This document shows, one piece after another, positions 9,801 through 22,500 of a stretch of 64,000 nucleotides of DNA. The stretch is taken from NCBI RefSeq assembly GCF_018320785.1, contig NC_054877.1, positions 34,246,151 through 34,310,150 on the forward strand. Reading direction: 5' to 3'. Made by a program: the position numbers and the translations under genes. The first letter of the stretch is position 1. Each line of letters begins with the position of its first letter. The notes under the pieces were generated by a model. That model saw nothing but the letters and a program-made list of their open reading frames with translations, ran no database searches and was not told where the DNA came from. This DNA is from Cheilinus undulatus. Taxonomy: Eukaryota; Chordata; Actinopteri; Labriformes; Labridae.

Positions 9801-11398
9801 ATCTGGCGGCAGACCTCTAGGGTTGGGCATTTCGGGCTCACCTGTTGCAGACCTCTACAATTGACCTATGGCTAAGTCCCGCCCTCAAACGCGAATCACA
9901 GTGCGTATAGCCACTCCAATACACTTGGACATCCTCTGCCTGGACGTCCATTGAAATGAATAGGAGAAAGTCAGTTTTCGTCCGGTTTTATGAGGCTTTT
10001 TTGAGACTTTAAGTTTAAAAATGGTCAAACAGTGTTCATGGGGTACATGCGACTCCAACACAAGGTATCCTGAGAGGCTGGGGGACGGAGTGTATTTTTT
10101 ACCCTTTCCTAAGCCAAATCTAAACCAAGAAAAGTGTCTTCTTTGGATAAAGGTTTTGCAGTAGACCACAACATCAACTCAACGTGGATAAAATTAATAA
10201 CATCTGTTCTAGGGTAAGCCAACATCGGATTTGAGGCAGCATATTGTCTCTTTGTTGGAAAGAAATATAAAGATATCTTTAACATAACGTTAGCTAAAGT
10301 TAGCCTAACGTTAGCTCCTAGCTGCGTTGTGTCTCGTTATTTGTTGGGAGTTCATTGGCATTTTTTTGTTCTAGTTTTTGTACTTTGATGATCGTACATC
10401 ATTGTTAGCTGTTGTCCAAAGGGCTTTAGTTAAACTAACGTTAACTCCTGGAGCTCAGCTTCATGAACTCATCTGAAAAAGCTGAGATAACAAAGGTTGG
10501 CAAACGTTATGCTGAATGATTCAATGTAAATACTGTAGCACCAAATTAACGGAGAGACACTCCTGGTAAAGATGGTAAAAAGACCTTCATTTTTCTCATA
10601 TTCTGAGCCAAAAACCTTAACTTCAGTGGCACTTTGATGCTGATCCTCTATCTTGTGGTCTGAGATTGTGATGGCAACGAGATGCGGTTTATCACGTTTG
10701 CACTGAGACCTGTAAATTTTGGCTTGTAACTGAGACCTTTTATTGACCTTCTCAACAATAAAATGATTACTATATCCCTCCAATGCGTAGTTTAGACCCT
10801 TTTGGTGACTTCTAGATGATATGTGATCTTTCTGTCTCCAAAAATCATCACTGGCCTCCTGTGAAATATCTCCTACTGTGACAGCTGCAGTAGCGTCTGT
10901 CACTGAATGGTCATTGTTTGTCCGAGTGAGTGGAGGGGGCATGGCTTAGCCATAGGTCAATTGGGCAACCCTGACCACGAGGCAGGAGGTGATGTGCATT
11001 ACCTTTTTTTATTTTTTATTTATTTTATTTATTTATTTATTACATAACCACAGTGACTTACTGAATGATGTATATTTTCCACTCTCTGTCAAAGGTTACT
11101 TAAAGTGGCTATTTTTCACAACAGCAGAAATGTATGAACAAAAATCAAAAACTTACTGAGAGAGATACATTTTTAATTTAACACACCACAAAATAAAGGA
11201 AAATCTAAAGAGGGTTTGGGTTAGGCACCGGGATCCTAAAGGTAAGGGTAAAGGTGAGGGGTAAGACACTACAAACTAAGAAAAAAAACCCAACAATGGT
11301 TAGTACATCACTTCCTGCCCCATGGTCGAGGTCACCTATCGTAGAGATCTGCAACAAATGAGCCCAAAACGCCCCACCATAGAGGTCTGCAGCCAGAT
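9801..11398. mobile_element. Palindromic MITE split by a THAP element
   Basis: Ends are long inverted repeats: left from 'atctggcggcagacctct' and right ending 'agaggtctgcagccagat'. The inner arms carry 'tttcgggctca' and 'gaggtcacctat' type phrases. The interior has degenerate TTAGGG-like runs (11208-11275). The undisturbed copy is 24347-24832 in unit B, about 486 bp. Here a 1.1-kb element sits inside the left arm. Confidence 0.7.
9861..10960 (+). mobile_element. DNA transposon remnant with a THAP zinc-finger exon
   Basis: 1100 bp with terminal inverted repeats TTGACCTATGGCTAAG at both ends. The MITE of unit B has an uninterrupted site at about 24407, so this is an insertion. At 10021 an ORF starts MVKQCSWGTCDSNTRYPERL with the C2CH/THAP pattern (CxxxxC, a later Cys and Trp). 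A one-base slip at a T run near 10155 moves the frame. The following frame reads CSRPQHQLNVDKINNIC up to a GTAAG donor at 10214. THAP domains are known in P and Kolobok-like transposases; which family this is I cannot say. No transposase core was recognised. Confidence 0.65.
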
Positions 11399-11627
11399 GT
11401 CTCTCAGATTATCACAAGCAAACTTTCAGGAAAAGGAATGTCATAACCCCAAGCTCTGAGCTCTAAGCTCTATAGGTTATTAACTCCTTTTATAGCCTTT
11501 ACAATTATGGTAGATGTCTACTGAATCTCATTCCAAGTGTGTATTGGTGAATCTGTTATTTCATTCTAATGAGGACTTTTATTTTGACTCTTGCAGCATT
11601 TTGACATGTACAGTAATCTTCTTTTAC

Positions 11628-11730
11628 CTGTGCAGCTTCTGTTGTCTTTATGGTAGCAAAACAGGATGCTGCTATGTCCATCACCAGACCCACTCAGACG
11701 AGGCAGAGTGTTTGTGAGAACAGCCTGCAG
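11628..11730 (-). pseudogene. Orphan exon-like module, unit A
   Basis: Flanked on the minus strand by an acceptor (gtgtctgcag) and a donor (GTAAAAG). It reads LQAVLTNTLPRLSGSGDGHS and then shifts frame relative to the unit B copy because of one extra base. I do not recognise the protein. It may be a relic of a neighbouring gene carried in the duplication. Confidence 0.4.
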
Positions 11731-13090
11731 CTGCAGACACACAGAGAGGTCGGGGAAATCTCAGGAACAAAGAGAAGTGAATATATTTAAGCTGTTCATT
11801 TTTAAACGTGTTGAGATGTTTTCATTCAAAATTGGTTATAAAATGGTAGATTTCCTGTTGGTTTTATGAAGTGGGTCCAAGAGACTTTTTTAGGCCCTGG
11901 CAAATTTCATAATTGAGGCGTAACAGGCTGCATGGGCTGATTTTATTACATTTTTCCCACACCAACATGAATACCCCAAATTATCTTCTAATGGCTTGAC
12001 TGGATCATCTCATCCGATTTATTGGCAGAAGAGTCTGAAGCCCTTCAAAAACCTACTTCCTGTTTGATGCCATAAAATGCATTGTTAGTGTAGTACTTCT
12101 CTGATAATAATCTGATGAATAGCAGAAAAATTGAGTAGATATTGCCTCACTTTGTGTTCTAAATGTCAGATGTTCCTCTCTCCTAAGGAGCATGAGCAGC
12201 AGTCACAGGGTGAGAGGAGCAGCTGGGTATGTGTGTGTCCATAAGTGCAGTCTGACAACAAGCATGAACGAAATAATGTTAGCTTGTTGAATAAGTGAGT
12301 GACGAGTGTTTAATAGTTATCATTTCAACATTAAGAGGCTGAGGCTAACCTGTGGCTCCTTTAGGATAAAAAGCAGAATCCCACTGTAGGAGTCTGTCAT
12401 TTAAATCATCCCCAGGCTGTTGTCATTAGTATGATCTTAAAGTGTGTATGTGTGCTTTTAAGGAGGGAGGCAAGGTACTAACATAAAAAATATCATTCTC
12501 ATTTATTAAAATAATTTATTATTTTTTCGTGTTTATTCTGTGGCATGTTCAAGTTATTTGATTTAACAGAACTCAAAACATGTAGTTTTCTTTTACCCTT
12601 TTTTTCTAAAATGCTAAGCCTGTACTTTCTTCTTGTTCATGTTACCTCATATGTGAAGCTACCGTACATAACACAGTTCTGTATGTCTCTTCTACCACCT
12701 ATTAAAACAATAAGAGAAGAATTACAAAAACATGTTAAAGAATAATTGTTCCTATCAGCGGTTTCTAAGCAGCACACCTATTGTCTGTTTGAAATAAGCG
12801 CTCTCATTTGCTGTATTAAAGCAGTGCTACTGTTGGGGCTGTTTGAATGCAGCCTTGTTATGTCTTTTTGAAAGCAGTGCTCTTATTGGCTGTGTAAAAG
12901 AAGAACTTGGGAAAAACAGTGCTCCTACTGTCTGCCAGAGATTGTTCTTATTCATGCCAATTGACTCACATTGATGGCATTTCAAGTTTTTCAATAAGAG
13001 AGGAATGCATTTTCATAATAGATTGATATTTTTTGCAAGGATTGCTACAGAAAATATTGAGACATTAAAGATAACATAGGGCACAAAAAC
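11731..13090. other. Non-coding spacer between genes 1 and 2
   Basis: AT-rich DNA repeated in the units near 25430-26500 and again near 28560-28810. No gene, RNA gene or clear mobile element was seen. Confidence 0.5.
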
Positions 13091-13096
13091 TTTATT
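13091..13096 (-). terminator. Poly(A) signal of factor H-like gene 2
   Basis: AATAAA on the minus strand about 210 bp after the gene 2 stop, in the same conserved flank as in genes 1 and 3. Confidence 0.55.
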
Positions 13097-13305
13097 CTGT
13101 ATGATTCATGTTAAAACTGCATTTAGAGTTTCTGTTGTAAAGAAAATGCAGACTGTCAAAAATCTCACTGTTTTTATATAAAACAGGAAAAAAATGTGTT
13201 TTAAAACAAAAGTGATAAATATGTCATCATGTGTGTTTTAGAGCTTCTTCTCTGATAGAGGTGTTTCTCAAGCTTCCATCTTCATTTTTTGTTGGCAGTC
13301 CACAA

Positions 13306-13506
13306 TCAGCTCCACCACTGACAGTATCCCTGAGTAGATCACACAATGGGTTATTTTACCAGAGTTTTACTAAACTTGAAACATAAAACATGATCTATAA
13401 AATGTAACCTGAATCAGACTGAATAAATAAATGAGTTATCATGTGATTCTTTGGGAGGTTAATGACAGACTGATACTTACATAATTGTGGTCATGTTGAG
13501 AACAAC
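13306..13506 (-). CDS. Gene 2 C-terminal tail exons
   Basis: Exons 13481-13506 and 13306-13329. The split Cys codon is completed by the leading GT. The tail reads CCSQHDHNYGYCQWWS then TGA, with the same C-x9-C spacing as in genes 1 and 3. Confidence 0.7.
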
Positions 13507-16500
13507 CTAAAAAACAACAAAACAAAGGTTTTAAAGGTCACATATTATGCACAATCCACTTTCAGTCTTTTCTTGCAAAAAAAATCCATTCCCTCTACCC
13601 CTCTTTCTCCACCTTTTGGAAAAAGGGGGGCCAAAACAAGCCATTCTCAGATTTTCCCCTCATGATGCCACGTGAGGAATTAGCCCCGCCCCCAGGTTCA
13701 GTTGGCCCTCGCCTCTTGGACGACAGGTCCGCCCTTCTAGCTACATCCATCAAGACACATCCATATCCTGAGAGGGCCGGGGTCAGTCAGCTAATAAACA
13801 TTTAAAGGCACAGACACAGAAACAGCTTGTTCTGAGAAGGGCTTAAACAGAGGGGGGTTTTAGAGATTTAAAAATCCAATACTGGACTATTTTTTCAGCA
13901 ACAAACTTCTAAGGTATGTTTTGTTGACCTCTGAGACCGATATAAACTTCTCTTAAAGGGGTAAAATGCATGACCTTAAAAGAAATTGTGCTTCTCTGAA
14001 AAGATAACTAAAAAGAACACATTTGAATGAATTCAGTCCAGTTTGGAGATACCAGCAGTCTAAAAATGAGTTTGTTGAATATTCTGAAACAATTTAGAGT
14101 CAAATAATGACCAAGCCAAGACAGGAGTGGAGTCTTATCTCTGAATGGCAGTTGTGTGTCTTTTATTTTGTAGTAACCTTATTTCAAGGTCTCAAGTCAC
14201 AGATAGCTGGATTTAGAAAAGGGGAAAAATTATTCTCATTTGGTGGGCTATCGAGGCCAGTTTATTTAGTCATGCTATTAATTTTGGAAATTATTTTACA
14301 TCTACCTTTATTATCAATTATGATAATCACTAATGGAAATGATTTATTTAGACTTTATCTTTTTCTTAAAATTTGATACAGAAACTTCAGCCCGTAGACT
14401 CTCCTGTCTCCTCCTCCATCAGCTGCACATCAGTACGCAGCTGATGAAGGAGGAGACAGGATTAAAGCTTACATGTTAAAGTTGAAAAAGATAGTTGTAA
14501 TCACTTCCAAGAAGCAGATAACATTGAAAAAAGGGAAATATGTCTCATTCTTTTTCCTTCTTCACTCTAATCAGGAAGCTACGATGGAGTATTAGGGCCA
14601 CACAAAGAGAAAGAAAAAAACAAGAATTAATTTTTTTTTAACATTACGAGAAAAAAGTTGTAATATTATGAGAATGAAATCATAATATTACGAGAATGAA
14701 ATCATAATATTACGAGAATGAAATCATAATATTATGAGAATGAAATCGTAATACTATGACTAAAGTAAAGATTGTCTGCCAGGGCGCCGCCTCAATTAAA
14801 ATGAGCAATGTTGAGCATGTTGTGAAGCTATACTTAAGTACTGGTTTCACAAATAAGGAAATACTTCATCTTTTGGCACATCAGCATCAAATTCTGATCA
14901 GAATCAGGACAATACTCCATCGTAGATCCGCAGCTCCGCGGCAGACTGTCTTGTAATATTTTACTCTCGTAATATTACGACTTTATTCTCATAATATTAG
15001 ACTTTTTTCTTGTAACATTACTATTTTTTCTTGTTACAGTAGGACTTTATTCTCGTAATATATGACTTTATTCTTGTAATAAAAAAAAAAAAATATATAT
15101 ATATATATTCTTGTATTTTTTTCTCTCTTCGTGTGGCCCTATTACTCCGTCCTAGGAAGCGCTGTACTCTAAGAGAATCCACAAGGAATTGAAGGCTGTA
15201 GGAGAAAAAAAATGTCATCAAAAATGCATTTTGGCCCAAAGAACTGCCGCTCCCTGGATACGCTCCTGTACTGTATTCTGTAAATCCTAAAGATGGTTGA
15301 GTGAGAAAATCCTTGCAGATAAACAGATTATGAAATACTCAGACCAGTCCATCTGAAAAATAAGTACAGTAAATAATGAAGGTTTCTTTATTTAGAAAAA
15401 CTGTAATTATATATAAATATTGAATAATTATGGTATGTGTGTCTATGTAATACTTTTAAAACCATTACAAAGAAACTGATTGAATTAGCTAAACTTTAAT
15501 CCATGAAGCAAATATTCATATACATCTGCTCAAAATTTTCAATTAATTGCTTTAAGGCAAAATGTGAAAAAGAAACATTAACTTACAATAGGTGTAGGTT
15601 ATTCTTCGATTTTTGCAAGTAAAATGGCTTTCATGGTATGGCCGAACACAGCTGACAACCTTCGTATTTCCTTCCTTCACCAATAGTTTTCCAGTCTGCT
15701 GAAGCCCATACACACGATACAGAGAAAGATCCAGAACACAGAAAGCCTCTGCAAACAGAAAAAAAAAAAACATTTTCTCATTTTCTGTTTTTGTATAACT
15801 ATTTTGAAAACATTCAAAATGAAAAAGAAACAGCTGTATTGATTTGATTATACCTTTGCATTGGGGAAGTTCTGACCAGGTTTGATCGCTGTAACACGTC
15901 ACAGTATCTGGACCCTCTAGTGTGTAAAAAGCATTACACTGGTATTTCAAATGCATTCTGTGTTCTTGCACAAGAATATCATTTTGAATAACTGGAGCGA
16001 CTCCACATTGGTCAACTGAAATCAAAACAGAGACTGATTAACATTTTCAAAGAACATAGTAGAGTGACATATGTTCACAGCAGAGCAAAACATGTTCGAT
16101 CATTTCAGGGACCAGGTGATTTAACGGACAGTCACATTAGTTCCACCTCAATGCCTGTTTCAAGAAAGAGCAAAGGTTTGATAGAGATAGCATTTCCAAT
16201 ATGGCATCAGGGGCAGGCTGGCTAATGAGATGTTAGGTAAAGTTATAGAAAAACACAATATTTCATAATATTAGATAGTATTACAAATAGGTTATATGAT
16301 TGGGTGGGTTTTGTTAGTTTGTTAGTTTGTTTGTTAGTTTGTTAGCAACATAACTCAAAAAGTTGTAAATGGATTTTGATGAAATTTTCAGGAAATGTCA
16401 GAAATGGCATAAGGAAGAACTGATTAGATTTTGGGACTGATCCGTATCATCGTCTGGATCCAGGAATTTTTTAAAGGATTCTGTACTATTGGGAGATAGG

Positions 16501-19500
16501 GCTGATGGTGGAGGTTTGCACTGTTACCACTTTACGCCAGGAGTTGGCGGACATGAGCAACTTCAATCCCAGCAGCATTTTGGGTGTGTTTCTATTCAAA
16601 GTTTTGGAGTTTATAGAGTTTGAAAGACGCACGTCTGGTCGAGATATGAGTCGGAGTGTAACAGAGAAAGACAGCGAATTGTAGCGAGAATACTCACAAT
16701 GCTGGGAGGAATAGAGGAATATTCACCCTCTGCCATGACTTCCAGTCATCCAGTGAGACCATGGGTGAGACTGTCAGTGCATCTGTTGGCACCAGTAGGC
16801 AATGCTTCTGCCGTGACAGTCCACCCATTGCGAAGCCAATGCTTTGCCTCACCGCGTGTCCACCCCACCAGGGAGGGAGTAACCAATGAATGCTGTGGAG
16901 GGGGGCACAGGGGGACGGATCCAGGAATTTTATAAAGGATCCTTCACTGTTGGGAAGTAGGGCTAATGGCGGAGGTCTGCGCTCTCTGAGTGCTTTTCTA
17001 GTTAGATAATATTACACAGCTCTATCTCCCCATACAACCAAACAACCAGTCAGACCTAAACGCACTCACACAGTGTCTCGATGACATCAAATGCTGGATG
17101 GCTGAAAGTTTTTTACAAATGAATGAAAGCAAAACTGAAGTCGCTGTCTTTGGCCCCCCCAGTGCTATAAAACTGGTATCTAGCAGCTTAAGTGATTTTT
17201 CACCTTCATCAAGCCCCAGGCTAAGAATATTGGAGTGATATTTGACTCTGCATTCACATTTGAAACCCAAGTAAAATCTGTGGTTAATAACAATTTCTTT
17301 CATTTAAAAACAATAGCCATATTAAAACCAATTCCTCTCCTTTAATGATTTAGGAAAAATTATACATGCTTTCATGTCCTCACGGTTGGATCATATTCTG
17401 GAATCAGCCAGACATCCCTCTCCAGACTGCAAATGGTACAAAACACAGCAGCAAGGCTTCTCACTGTCTCTCATAAAAGGGATTATGTCACCCGAATCTT
17501 ACCCTCTCTTCACTGGCTTCCAATACAGTACAGGTTTGATTTTAAGGTTGCTCTGTTTGTGTTTAAAGCTGTAAATGGCCTGGCACCAGCTTACATTTAC
17601 AACCTCCTCATCCCTTGTACTACTTCCAGCCCCATTAGATCCACAGACATGGGACTTCTGGCTGTCCCTCGTTCCATTCATAAACTTGGAGGGGACCAAG
17701 CTTTTGCAGTAAAAGTCCCTCAACTGTGGAACAGCCTCCCACCCTCAATGTAGTGTAGGTTATTCTTCGATTTTTGCAAGTAAAATGGCTTTCATGGTAT
17801 GGCCGAACACAGCTGACAACCTTCGTATTTCCTTCCTTCACCAATAGTTTTCCAGTCTGCTGAAGCCCATACACACGATACAGAGAAAGATCCAGAACAC
17901 AGAAAGCCTCTGCAAACAGAAAGAAAATACATTTCCTATTTTTGTATAACTATTTTGAAGCCATTCAAAATGAAAACGAAACTGCTGTATTGATTTGATT
18001 ATACTTTTGCATAGGGGAAGTTCTGACCAGGTTTGATCGCTGTAACACGTCACAGTATCTGGACCCTCTAGTGTGTAAAAAGCATTACACTGGTATTTCA
18101 AATACATTCAGTCTTTTTCCACAAGAACACTATTTTGAATAACTGGAGCGACTCCACATTGGTCAACTGAAATCAAAACAGAGACTGATTCACATTTTCA
18201 AATAACAGTAGAGTGACAAATGTTCACAGCAGAGCAAAATGTGTTGTAATTAATTACACACATTATTTTGTTTATCTGTAGTTTTCTTAATAAGTTAGAT
18301 CATTTCAGGGACCAGGTGATTTAACTGACAGATGGGTCACTGTAGCTGTTAGCCAAGCTGTCCACCTCTATGCCTGTTTCAGGATAGATCAAAGGTTTGG
18401 TACAGATAGCATTTCCAATATGGCATCAGAGGTAGGGTGGTGATTGGGAGGTTCGGGAAGGCTCATCATGACAGGAAACTGAAGGGTTGGTAGGTTTCTG
18501 AGTTTAAATCTTAAACTTACAACATGGAGAAAAGACAAGAAATGGGTGGTGGTGAATAACAAAGAATGAAAAAGGAGCAGAGTGTTAGCACAGAGTACAG
18601 TTACACTTGTGTGCAGCTTTGTCAGAGAGAGGCTGCTGATGACTAGTCTTGCTCTGAATTTTGAATCTGACAGGGCCTAGTGCGGTACTTTGTGGAACCC
18701 CTTTTTTTAATAAAACTTCCCTAGAAATTGTTAGCAAGAGAAAAAAAATAATGGAAAAGTTATACCAAGAAACACCAAGAATTTGACTGATTTACCTGGT
18801 ATGAAACTGGGCATATTCACTCTGTCATTTAAACCAGAGGTGGTAGAAGATCCTTGTCCAGCAGTCTATGTTTCTCCTGCAAACTGGGGCTAAGTTTCAG
18901 AATCAATGCGTATACAACTATGGTGTGTATGTAACACCTTAGACAAAAGACCAGGGCACCTGTGCATCCGAAAGACCCCTAAACTTCCCCAAAGCTGCCT
19001 CAAAAATGCCTGTAGGAGCCTGACTCAATTCAACCACATTCAAACCTATAGATACATCAAAACTGCTTTTGTATGTGAGATTTTAACACATTTATGACTG
19101 AAAAGGATTTTAAAAATGACTGAAAAGACATGAGGATGGTCTAGACAAGTCCTGATCAAAATTTTAAGACCAGTTGAAAAACTGCAAGAATTTACATTTT
19201 GCACTGTTGGATCTTAAGAAGGTTCTAAGTAGAGCTTCAAAATGCAAAAAGAAAAAATGGGAGTGAGACAAAAAAACATTTGTGTAAGCAATTTCTTGAA
19301 AACAACAATTTCACTGAAATAGGCTGTTCATCAGCTGATCAAAAGTTTAAGACCACACCTCAAAAAACCCTCAAAACAGAACTAAAAGTTTCGGAAAAGG
19401 GCTCAGTAATGAGTAGCTCCACCGTTCTTCTTGTTCACTTCAAAAATTTGTTTTGGCATGCTTGATGCGAGTGTTTCCAGGAGGCTAGTGGGAACGTTGC

Positions 19501-22500
19501 TCCAAATGATGAAGATGGATTCACAAAGGGCATCCACTGTCTGGAACTAGGGATGGGTAGCGAGTTTGGTACTTTTATAAGCACCAACCGAATTCCATCG
19601 GTACTACTTAGTACCGATTCACGTAAAATCAAACAGTACCATGTGTCGGTACCTAAACGCATCCTTGTGACTGTAAGACAGTGGAAGAGTTGTCAATTTT
19701 CCATGCCGGACGCGAATGCAGCATTGCACGCACGTGAGTAATGACGTCGGTAGCAGCTTAATGAATCAACAAAACAAACATGGTTGACCGGCAGCGGTTA
19801 AAGGTGGCACACGACTTTTGAAAATACGATGCAGGTTACGCTGCAGTATTTGTGACATGAAGTTCAAGATTTACTACAGCAAAACTTCTAACCTGAGGAA
19901 GCAGTGTGATGGTTGATGATTCAGATTGGCTCCCGCTGTTTCCTGCTTGTTCGCCTCTCTCTGCCTCTCAACCATGGAAATATAGTAAAGGGAAAATGCA
20001 AATTCTTGCAATTTTTTCATCTAGTCTTAAAATTTTGATCAGGAGTGTATATTCTATACAAGTCTGTACCTCCAACAGGTTGTCTGTCACCTCCTTGCCT
20101 CGTAGATCAACCATGTCCAGTATTTGGTCTGTCTACTCCATCTAAGTGAAGATTAAAAAGAAGATGAAATACACAGTATATATGCTCTAAGAGTGACTAG
20201 ATCTAGTGATGTTCTGGTTAGTCTTTAATGTTGAACAGATCAATGAACTACCTCCACTCCCAGTTCGTGTCCCACTGCCAGGAGATGTAGAATGGCCCCT
20301 GGATGATTTGGCTTCTTCTGGGCCACCGTGTCCAGCATCTGGTGTTGTTTGTTTGCCTGAATGGTAGCGCATTAGTTATGCAAACTAAAAACTGTAGAAA
20401 ATCAGTACAAAAAAATCAGGAACCCCTCTCCAAGACATGACAAATGCTTATGCAGCTTGCTGCTGTGAGCTGCCGTCTCTATTTGAAATAGCTCATCCAT
20501 AAGTCCACATGAAGATGATGAGCTGGAAGGGGAGGAGGCACTTTTCCAATTTTATCACGAGGCCAGAAATCTTTGAAAGAAATCTTTCAAAAACTTCTTT
20601 AAAACTAAAAATGCTATTGTGATTTATTTGACAAATAACAAGCTGAAATAAATAAATAGTCCTTTTTCACACATAATAACCAAAAACTTGATATTTTGTA
20701 TGGCCTCCTTTGGTTTTGATAAGAGCTTGCATTCTTGCTGGCATTGTTTTTATATAGTTTTCCACAGTCGCTTTTGTTATTGAGCTCCAAATAGTTTTTA
20801 GCTGTTCCCACAGACTTGCTTTAGATGAAATTTTTGTGCAATCAATCTTTAAATCTACTAAATCCCACATTTCTTCAACAGGATTCAAATCTGGTCTTTG
20901 ACTTGGCCAGTCCATCAGTTCCAGTACTCCAGATTCCTTTTTCTTGGTCAAATATATTAACATAACATAATATAGCATAACATTCAACCACTAAAACTAG
21001 TTTTTCTGTTCAGGAATGCAAGTCAATAAATACAAATTGACATATCAACCAAGAAATAATAATGTGCTTTACTATTTTTTCAGTTTTTTTGTAAATCAGT
21101 CAATTTGAAAATTCATGGATAATAATAATAATTATATTTTAGCATTAAAAATGTCATTTTAGTTAAAGAGCTTCTACATATTGGTGTATTAACCATTGCA
21201 GAAACATAAAAAATGATTTAGGTAATTACCAATGCTGTTAATTTAGGGCAGCTGTGGCATAAACCTTACTTTGGGTGGTGGCTTAATAAATTTGTTAAGC
21301 TCTGTATACTAAAAATTAGTGGAGGTTTAGGCTGAACCAACACACCTATGTCAGTTGAGGTCTTTTTCTTTATTTATCATCATTCTTTAAATGTAAGTGT
21401 GTTTTAAGGGCTAAAGTTTTTATTCCTTGGTCATCCTCAAACCTTAAAGTGTATCCAAAAGGACTGAAATCTCTTGTCTGAAAAGCATATTTAAATATCT
21501 AGCTAAAATGAATCTGTAAATATTGGCATATTGGTGAAAATCCAATATCCTGCATCCCTATCCACTTGTTGTGTACGCACCCAGCCAAGAGATGTCATTA
21601 GCTCTGCACAGTTAGGGGAGCAATCCCTCTTCTGGGTCCTGTTACAAATTGCTCCAATTACTTTTTTTGTGTGATGACTTTTTAATCATTTAAAAAAATC
21701 TTAATCTTGGCAGGTCAGGTTTCTAAGCTCCTAAGCCTGGCCTTTCTGTAATTCTTGCTGACCAGTGGTTTGCATCTTCTGCTGTAGCTTTTGTACTTTT
21801 TTCATGAAGTCTTCTGCAAACAGCAGATTGTGATACCTTCACTCCTGCTTTCTGGAGGTTGTTGCTGATGTCACTAAAATCTTTCCGTTATGTTACAAAT
21901 AATGCTATCTTCTAAGTTGTGTATCAGATATAAATGTAAATACCTTGAAATAAAGGCTGAAATGTTGATCTCTTGTCTCATATTCATCTCTTGATGTCAA
22001 AACCAAATGTTTTCAGTCTACAGCAAAAATAAATGAATTGGCCCCACTGTTTCTAAACTTTTTGAGGGGAGTGTATTTGCTGATTGCCCATGTTCACCAA
22101 CAGGGATCCACCAGGGGTTACTGAATAAAACTAAAGCATCAATGCTGCATAGCTCAGCACATAGTTCACTTACTGCATGTTGGGCATTCATTCCAGTTTC
22201 CAGCCATGCAGATGATGGATTTTTTACTCCCTGCATTCTCCACAGTGTATCCAACTTGACATTCATACTGAAGCTCTGAATCAGCAGGAAACACCTTCTG
22301 ATATCTCTGACCAATGATGACCGCATGAGGGATTTTTGGGGGTACACCGCATGAATCGATACTGACTGTAACAAACAAACACATCATCAGTGGGTGATTG
22401 CTTTAACAGGTGGCAATGAAGTCAGTGTAGTTATTGTAAGTTTCAAGAATGAAAACCTTTGATTTAATGTTACACAGACACATTTACAGAGCTAAGGTGT

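Larger units (their letters stand above)
80..12480. repeat. Tandem segmental duplication, unit A
   Basis: First of three head-to-tail units, each holding one factor H-like gene on the minus strand. The flank near 85-300 resembles that near 12600-12850 (shared phrases around 'gctaagcctg' and 'ttctgtatgtctctt'). The 11500-12480 stretch is repeated near 25300-26280. Boundaries are approximate because they were judged by eye. The unit is cut at its left edge by the window, so more copies may lie to the left. Confidence 0.7.

Noticed and set aside
10469-10942. 157-codon minus-strand open frame
   Set aside because: It lies in the right half of the THAP-bearing element, runs into its inverted end and shows no domain that I recognise. 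Most likely a chance frame.
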